From contig JAQCHR010000021.1 in assembly GCA_027619655.1 (NCBI GenBank), positions 1 to 17,392 of the forward strand: 17,392 nucleotides of DNA, written 5' to 3'. The position numbers and the translations under genes are program-made. The first letter of the stretch is position 1; every line of letters begins with the position of its first letter. The notes beneath the pieces are model-generated. The model saw only the letters and a list, made by a program, of their open reading frames with translations. It ran no database searches and was not told the origin of the DNA. Shown one piece after another: positions 13,506 to 17,392 of the stretch. This DNA comes from Pseudomonadota bacterium. GTDB lineage: Bacteria; Pseudomonadota; Alphaproteobacteria; UBA8366; GCA-2717185.

Positions 13506-14984
13506 TCAGGTCTTGTGTCGCGTCAGCAGGGCGTATATCGGCGTCCAGAACAGGCTGATGATGGTCAGGATCAGGAAACCGACCACAATCGGGCTTTCCA
13601 GCATCCGGAACGGATTGTTGTCGAGAATGATCATCGCCTGCGACAGGTTTTCCTCGACGAGTTGACCGAGAATCAGTCCCATCACCAGCGGCGCCGGACC
13701 AAATCCGTGGCGGAGCATCAGGAAGCCGAGCAACCCCGAACCCAGCATGACCCAGACGTCGAAAACAGACTGTCCGTGGGCGTAGGAGCCGATCATCGAG
13801 AAGACAAATACAGCCGGCCAAAGAATGGTCCGCGGGATGAGCGTGACCCGGGAAAACAGTTTTGCGCCGCCCAGTCCGACGATCAGGAAGACGAAGTTGG
13901 CGATCAGCATCGCACCGAAAATCGCATAGACGAATTCGGGGGTCTCCCGTACCAGATTGGGCCCCGGACGGAAGCCATGCATGATCAACGCGGCGAGTAT
14001 GATGGCTGTCGTCGCGCTGCCGGGAATACCAAGCGCGAGCGTGGGCACCATGGCGCCGCCGGTTGCCGCATTGTTGGCGGTTTCCGGACCGGCAATGCCT
14101 TCCAGCGCACCCTTGCCAAACTCATGCTTGTTCTTGGACCAGCGTTTGGCTTCGTTATAGCCCATAATCGCGGCCACGGTGGTGCCTTCCGCCGGCAGGA
14201 TGCCGATGAAGGTGCCGATAAAACAGGACCGGATGACCGCTCCCTTGACCTTGATATAGTCGGCCAGGGACGGCAGCTTGATCGCGACGGAGGTCACCCG
14301 CTGGTAAACGACATCGAGCGCCTGGCTCTGGTTCAGCATTTCCCCCATGGCGAACAACCCGATGAGTACGGGCAGGAATCCGATACCTTCGGTCAGATGC
14401 GGTATCCCGAACGTAAACCGTTCTACGCCCGTCGTCAGGTGCACGCCGACGGTGCTGATCAGCACCCCGACGGCGCCCGCGATGAGGTTGCGGATTGACG
14501 ACTTGCCGGAAATCGACGCCAGCATCGACAGGCCGAAAATCGCCAGCGCGAAATATTCCTGCGGCCGGAATTCCAGCGCGATTTCGGCCAGCAGGGGCGC
14601 CGTGAAAAGAAAGACGATAAGACTGAATATCCCGCCGATCACACTGCTGACGGCAGCCATGCCGAGTGCTCGCCCGGCTTCGCCGCGCTGCGCCATGGGA
14701 TAGCCGTCGAGCGCCGTTGCGGCGGCAGGCGGTGCGCCTGGCGTGTTGATCAGGATGGCGGTGATCGAGCCGCCGAAGGTGCCGGCGCAGTATAGAGACG
14801 CCATCATGGCGATTGCCGGAACCGGTTCGAGCGAGATCGTGAACGGCAGCAGCAGCGCCACGGCCATGGAGGAGCTGAGGCCGGGCAGGGCGCCGATGGT
14901 CACGCCGATCAGCACGCCGATTACGATCAGGATTAGGGTATAAGGGTCAGCCAGCAGCGAAAGGCCGAGGAGCATGTCGTCCAT
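13506..14984 (-). CDS. tctA: Tripartite tricarboxylate transporter, large membrane subunit TctA
   Basis: This is the large permease subunit (492 residues, typical length) of a TTT uptake system. These systems import citrate or other carboxylic acids with the ion gradient and a periplasmic binding protein. The N-terminus contains the signature GVLIGVTIGALPGLSSSMAVALLLPFT and, soon after, YCAGTFGGSITAILINTPGAPPAAATALDGYPMA. A second copy of this pattern follows in the other half of the protein (GTFIGILPAEGTTVAAIMGYNEAKRWSK and GAMVPTLALGIPGSATTAIIL), as expected for the internal repeat of the family. About a dozen hydrophobic segments are visible. The start has AGGA seven bases upstream. It is the last gene of tctC-tctB-tctA, 23 bases after tctB. 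Confidence 0.96.
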   Translation of the reverse strand: MDDMLLGLSLLADPYTLILIVIGVLIGVTIGALPGLSSSMAVALLLPFTISLEPVPAIAMMASLYCAGTFGGSITAILINTPGAPPAAATALDGYPMAQRGEAGRALGMAAVSSVIGGIFSLIVFLFTAPLLAEIALEFRPQEYFALAIFGLSMLASISGKSSIRNLIAGAVGVLISTVGVHLTTGVERFTFGIPHLTEGIGFLPVLIGLFAMGEMLNQSQALDVVYQRVTSVAIKLPSLADYIKVKGAVIRSCFIGTFIGILPAEGTTVAAIMGYNEAKRWSKNKHEFGKGALEGIAGPETANNAATGGAMVPTLALGIPGSATTAIILAALIMHGFRPGPNLVRETPEFVYAIFGAMLIANFVFLIVGLGGAKLFSRVTLIPRTILWPAVFVFSMIGSYAHGQSVFDVWVMLGSGLLGFLMLRHGFGPAPLVMGLILGQLVEENLSQAMIILDNNPFRMLESPIVVGFLILTIISLFWTPIYALLTRHKT

Positions 14985-15007
14985 GTCGATTTCCTGAAAT
15001 TAAAGGC

Positions 15008-15568
15008 TTACTGGACCCAAGATCCGACGGTTTCGCCAAGCAACCCGGGTTCGAAATAGACCTGCAGCACCTTGGAAAACAGCACTGTTACCGCGATTGG
15101 AAACAGGATGGCAAAGGGGACGACCAGTTTCAGCCGCCGTTCGCCCCACAGCAGGGGCAAAACAAACGAAGCGGTCATGATCGTCAACAGGGTTCCCAGC
15201 CAGGGCGCGATCAGCAACAGCGTGACCAGCACGCCGAAGGTGATATAGGCCATGGGCTGGATGCGGCTGCTGCGCTCTGCATCGATATCGTCGCCGCGCC
15301 TGGCGATTGCCCGATGTTCTAATGGCAGCAATATCGACAGTAACAGGATAGTCCAGACCATGATCCGCGGAAAAAAGGCGGGCTGGATATTGTCCTGGAA
15401 CAGCGCCGAAGGCTCTTCGAACTGGGTTGTCGCATACCAGGTAAATCCGCAAAATGCGAAGAGCGCCAGCGTCAGGATGAGATCGGTTCGGTGCAGAAGG
15501 GACGACGGTGCGGAAACGCTCCGCACCGTCGATTCCCCGGCCTGATCCGCGTGGGTAGGATCGGTCAT
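15008..15568 (-). CDS. tctB: Tripartite tricarboxylate transporter, small membrane subunit TctB
   Basis: TctB is the small four-helix membrane subunit of a TTT system. The 186-residue protein starts with about 25 polar residues, followed by four hydrophobic segments: LILTLALFAFCGFTWYA, FFPRIMVWTILLLSILLPL, MAYITFGVLVTLLLIAPWLGTLLTIMTASFVLPLLW (probably two helices back to back) and VVPFAILFPIAVTVLFSKVL. TctB proteins vary a lot in sequence, so position between tctC and tctA carries much of the weight. The N-terminal polar extension is somewhat long. The ribosome binding site is weak (AAGG about seven bases upstream). It lies 16 bases after tctC and 23 bases before tctA. Confidence 0.9.
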   Translation of the reverse strand: MTDPTHADQAGESTVRSVSAPSSLLHRTDLILTLALFAFCGFTWYATTQFEEPSALFQDNIQPAFFPRIMVWTILLLSILLPLEHRAIARRGDDIDAERSSRIQPMAYITFGVLVTLLLIAPWLGTLLTIMTASFVLPLLWGERRLKLVVPFAILFPIAVTVLFSKVLQVYFEPGLLGETVGSWVQ

Positions 15569-15584
15569 TTCAGGGCCTTGATGG

Positions 15585-16558
15585 TTATTTCGCGAGGCCC
15601 AGTTCGACCAGTGCTTCGCGTGCTACCGCGTATTCAGCCTTGATATTTTCGGTCCATTCTTCCCAACTCGCGACGCTCGCTTCGGGGTCGAGGCCTGAGC
15701 TTTTCAGGTACTCGCCAAAGGTCGAATGCTTCATTGCCTTGACCATGGCGGCGGACAGGGCCTCGATGCGGTCCTGCGGCGTGCCTTTAAGCACAAAATA
15801 GCCACGGGTTGTAGATGTCGCGACATCAATACCCTTCTCGAACGTCGTCGGCACGTCCGGGAAATCCTTCAGCCGCTTTTTCGCCATCACGGCAAGTGCA
15901 CGGAAGGTGCCGTCGACGACCTGGGTCGAAGCTTCGCTGACATTTGGCAGCGTGGCGTCAATCGCGCCGGACATCAGCGCCTGCACCATCTGGGCGCCGC
16001 TGCCGAACGGAACAACCTTGTATTTGATCCCGGTCTTTTTCGCGAACTGGATCAGGCCGACATGTTCGGTATTGCCGATTTCAGCGATGCCCCAGTTCAG
16101 CGGCTTTTCCTTGGAGCGGGCGATCAGGTCGTCCAAGGTCTTGATATCGCCCTTGGCGTTTACGGTAATAAATGTGGGATCGTCCATCGCCCGGGCAATG
16201 CCGACGATATCGTCGATGCCAACCCCGCCTTGCCGCGCGCGATCGTGTAAAGATGTGTCTGCGTCATGGCGAGAACGGTATAGCCGTCCTTCGGCTTCTT
16301 CATCGCGTAGTCGATCGCCGTGGCGCCGCCGCCGCCCTGCTGGCTGTTGACGACCATATCGACGCCGAGTTCGCGGCGGGTACGAATCATCATCATCCGG
16401 GCAGTCGTGTCCGTGCCACCGCCGTATTTTGCGTGCGTTACGATTTCAATCGTTTTTGACGGAAACTTGTCGTCCTGGGCCATTGCCGACGGCACGGCAA
16501 TGGCCAGAGCCATGGCTGCACTCGTCAGAAGAGTCGTACGTCTGGTAATTGCGCGCAT
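15585..16558 (-). pseudogene. tctC: Tripartite tricarboxylate transporter substrate-binding protein TctC, frameshifted
   Basis: This should be the periplasmic binding protein that delivers substrate to TctAB. The start at 16558 has a strong Shine-Dalgarno (GGGAGGA) five bases upstream and a good signal peptide, MRAITRRTTLLTSAAMALAIA-VPSAMAQDD. The first frame runs to about 16226 (KTIEIVTHAKYGGGTDTTARMM, VNSQQGGGGATAIDYAMKK, THLYTIARGKAG). The rest continues in the -1 frame (VGIDDIVGIARAMDDPTFITVNAKGDIKTLDDL onward, then FGSGAQMVQALMSGAIDATLPNVSE) to TAA at 15585. The two join perfectly if one G is added to the run of four G (CCCC at 16223-16226 on the plus strand), giving AGVGIDD and a normal 324-residue protein. 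A one-base deletion in a homopolymer, either in the genome or in the sequence data, is the simplest reading. No canonical slippery heptamer is present at the site. Confidence 0.9.
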
Positions 16559-16689
16559 GATTTTCCTCCCGTTCAAACGTCGCGGCGCCCGCTTGTCGTG
16601 GCGCACATCTGAGGATGTTTACACATTTGGTATCCCTGTGCCTACCCGTGAAGAAACGATTCCCGCAATGGCCAGCGATAAACGCCGGA
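16559..16689 (-). promoter_or_regulatory. Upstream region of the tct genes
   Basis: This 131-base gap lies between the MFS gene and tctC, both on the minus strand. It ends with the tctC ribosome binding site (complement of 16564-16570). The gap is long enough for a separate tct promoter, but I see no convincing -35/-10 pair. The only other structure is a weak dyad, GCGCC with GGCGC ten bases further on. No terminator was found after the MFS gene. Confidence 0.3.
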
Positions 16690-17392
16690 TCAACGTTCGC
16701 GATAAAGCACGCAAAACATGGCGACGCCGATTCCGGTGACCAGGCCAGCAACCAGCCAGCCCTGACCGAAACTTGCGGTCGCGTCGATTACCGCGCCGAA
16801 CAGCGGCGGACCGAACATGGATCCCATGCCGGTACCGAGCGCCATGAACCCTATCGCCGAACCCGAATCCGCGCGGCTGACGGATTCCACGGCCAGCGTC
16901 TGGACCAGTGACGCCCACGACGCGATGGTCAGTCCCAGAAGGATCGCGACGGCAAGGCCCGCGCCAATTCCCCACCAGGTATCGACAGCGGCCATAAGTC
17001 CGAAAAATACCGCGGCAGCAACGCATAACATGGCGGTCAGTTTTTTCCGGCGTCCCCGGAAGACTGTATCGCTGACCACACCCCAACCGATGCGGCCTAA
17101 GGCGCTGCCCCCTTGCGCCAGGCCCATGGCAAGACTGGCGATCCCCTGGCTGGATTGCAGCGCTTCGCGCATGAACAGGGTGAGATAGGTAAAGAAAATA
17201 TGCTGACCCGCGTTCATGAATGCGCAGGAACCGACCAGTGCACCATAGTTGCGGTCCCTTGCGATGCGCAGCATGCCCGCAAAGGGGCTTTCCCGCGGAC
17301 CGGTTCTTGCGCGCGGCGTTTCAATCAGGGGAACACAGATCAGCCCGCCAAGACAGGTCAGGCCGACGACCATCCACAGGATACCCTGCCAG
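16690..17392 (-). CDS. MFS transporter, C-terminal half (5' end outside window)
   Basis: The frame is open to the edge of the window, so the N-terminal half lies beyond it; about 233 residues are visible. They start in a transmembrane segment (WQGILWMVVGLTCLGGLICVPL, probably helix 6). A cytoplasmic loop with basic and proline residues follows, then about six more hydrophobic segments, as expected for the second half of a 12-helix major facilitator. GRIGWGVVSDTVFRGRRKK is the repeat of the MFS loop motif (GxxxDxxGRRK-like) between helices 8 and 9. The protein ends in VLYRER. Substrate is unknown; the set of neighbours suggests an organic anion or a metabolite. The first ATG in the window (17373) lies inside a helix and is not the real start. 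Confidence 0.9.
   Translation of the reverse strand, partial: WQGILWMVVGLTCLGGLICVPLIETPRARTGPRESPFAGMLRIARDRNYGALVGSCAFMNAGQHIFFTYLTLFMREALQSSQGIASLAMGLAQGGSALGRIGWGVVSDTVFRGRRKKLTAMLCVAAAVFFGLMAAVDTWWGIGAGLAVAILLGLTIASWASLVQTLAVESVSRADSGSAIGFMALGTGMGSMFGPPLFGAVIDATASFGQGWLVAGLVTGIGVAMFCVLYRER

Noticed and set aside
13515..14498. Plus-strand open frame of 327 codons opposite tctA
   Set aside because: It is a low-hydrophobicity, Arg/Asp/Gln-rich antisense product of a textbook TctA gene.
16223..16229. Programmed -1 frameshift in tctC
   Set aside because: The site (GCG GGG TTG on the coding strand) does not fit the X XXY YYZ slippery pattern, no stimulatory structure stands out, and TctC proteins are not known to use frameshifting.
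1..17392. CRISPR arrays, tRNA/rRNA genes, insertion sequences or phage genes
   Set aside because: No regularly spaced repeats, cloverleaf-like sequences, transposase motifs or terminal inverted repeats were seen. Coding density is high and the gaps are short.

Overview
The window looks like chromosomal DNA from a GC-rich proteobacterium, most likely an alphaproteobacterium. The grounds are codon use dominated by G/C third positions, alphaproteobacterial-style protein sequences (CysS, CofC, NpdG), a tripartite tricarboxylate transporter (TTT) locus and several catabolic-type oxidoreductases. This placement rests on pattern recognition only. All genes encode proteins. I see no RNA gene, insertion sequence, CRISPR array or phage gene.

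Layout. (1) 1-1400: the 3' part of cysS, a weak terminator candidate and a small PilZ protein. (2) 1427-3889: three enzymes, namely an SDR dehydrogenase (-), a nitroreductase-fold protein (+) and a TauD/TfdA-type Fe(II)/2-oxoglutarate dioxygenase (-). The last two end on the same TTAA. (3) 4176-9653: a tight coenzyme F420 operon in the order npdG-cofE-cofD-cofC-fbiC. Every junction overlaps or abuts (GTGA, TTGA, TAATTG, ATGA) and three of the five starts are non-ATG. It encodes FO synthase, the guanylyltransferase, the 2-phospholactate transferase, the glutamate ligase and an F420:NADPH oxidoreductase. The cofC frame is cut by one in-frame TAG although both flanks look intact. (4) 9674-13502: a small exported protein of unknown function and three luciferase-like monooxygenase (LLM) family oxidoreductases. 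Two of these are tandem paralogues on the minus strand; the third is divergent and resembles the MSMEG_2256-type F420 group. (5) 13506-16558: a tctC-tctB-tctA transporter on the minus strand, with tctC broken by an apparent one-base deletion. (6) 16690-17392: the C-terminal half of an MFS transporter.

How it may work together (inference): the operon makes and reduces F420, the LLM enzymes are natural users of F420H2, and the SDR, dioxygenase, TTT and MFS proteins would take up and oxidise organic acids or related substrates. This would be an F420-linked catabolic neighbourhood with an unknown substrate. The main points to check are the amber codon in cofC, the frameshift in tctC, and whether the nearby nitroreductase supplies the dehydro-F420-0 reductase activity that in actinobacteria is fused to CofE as FbiB.
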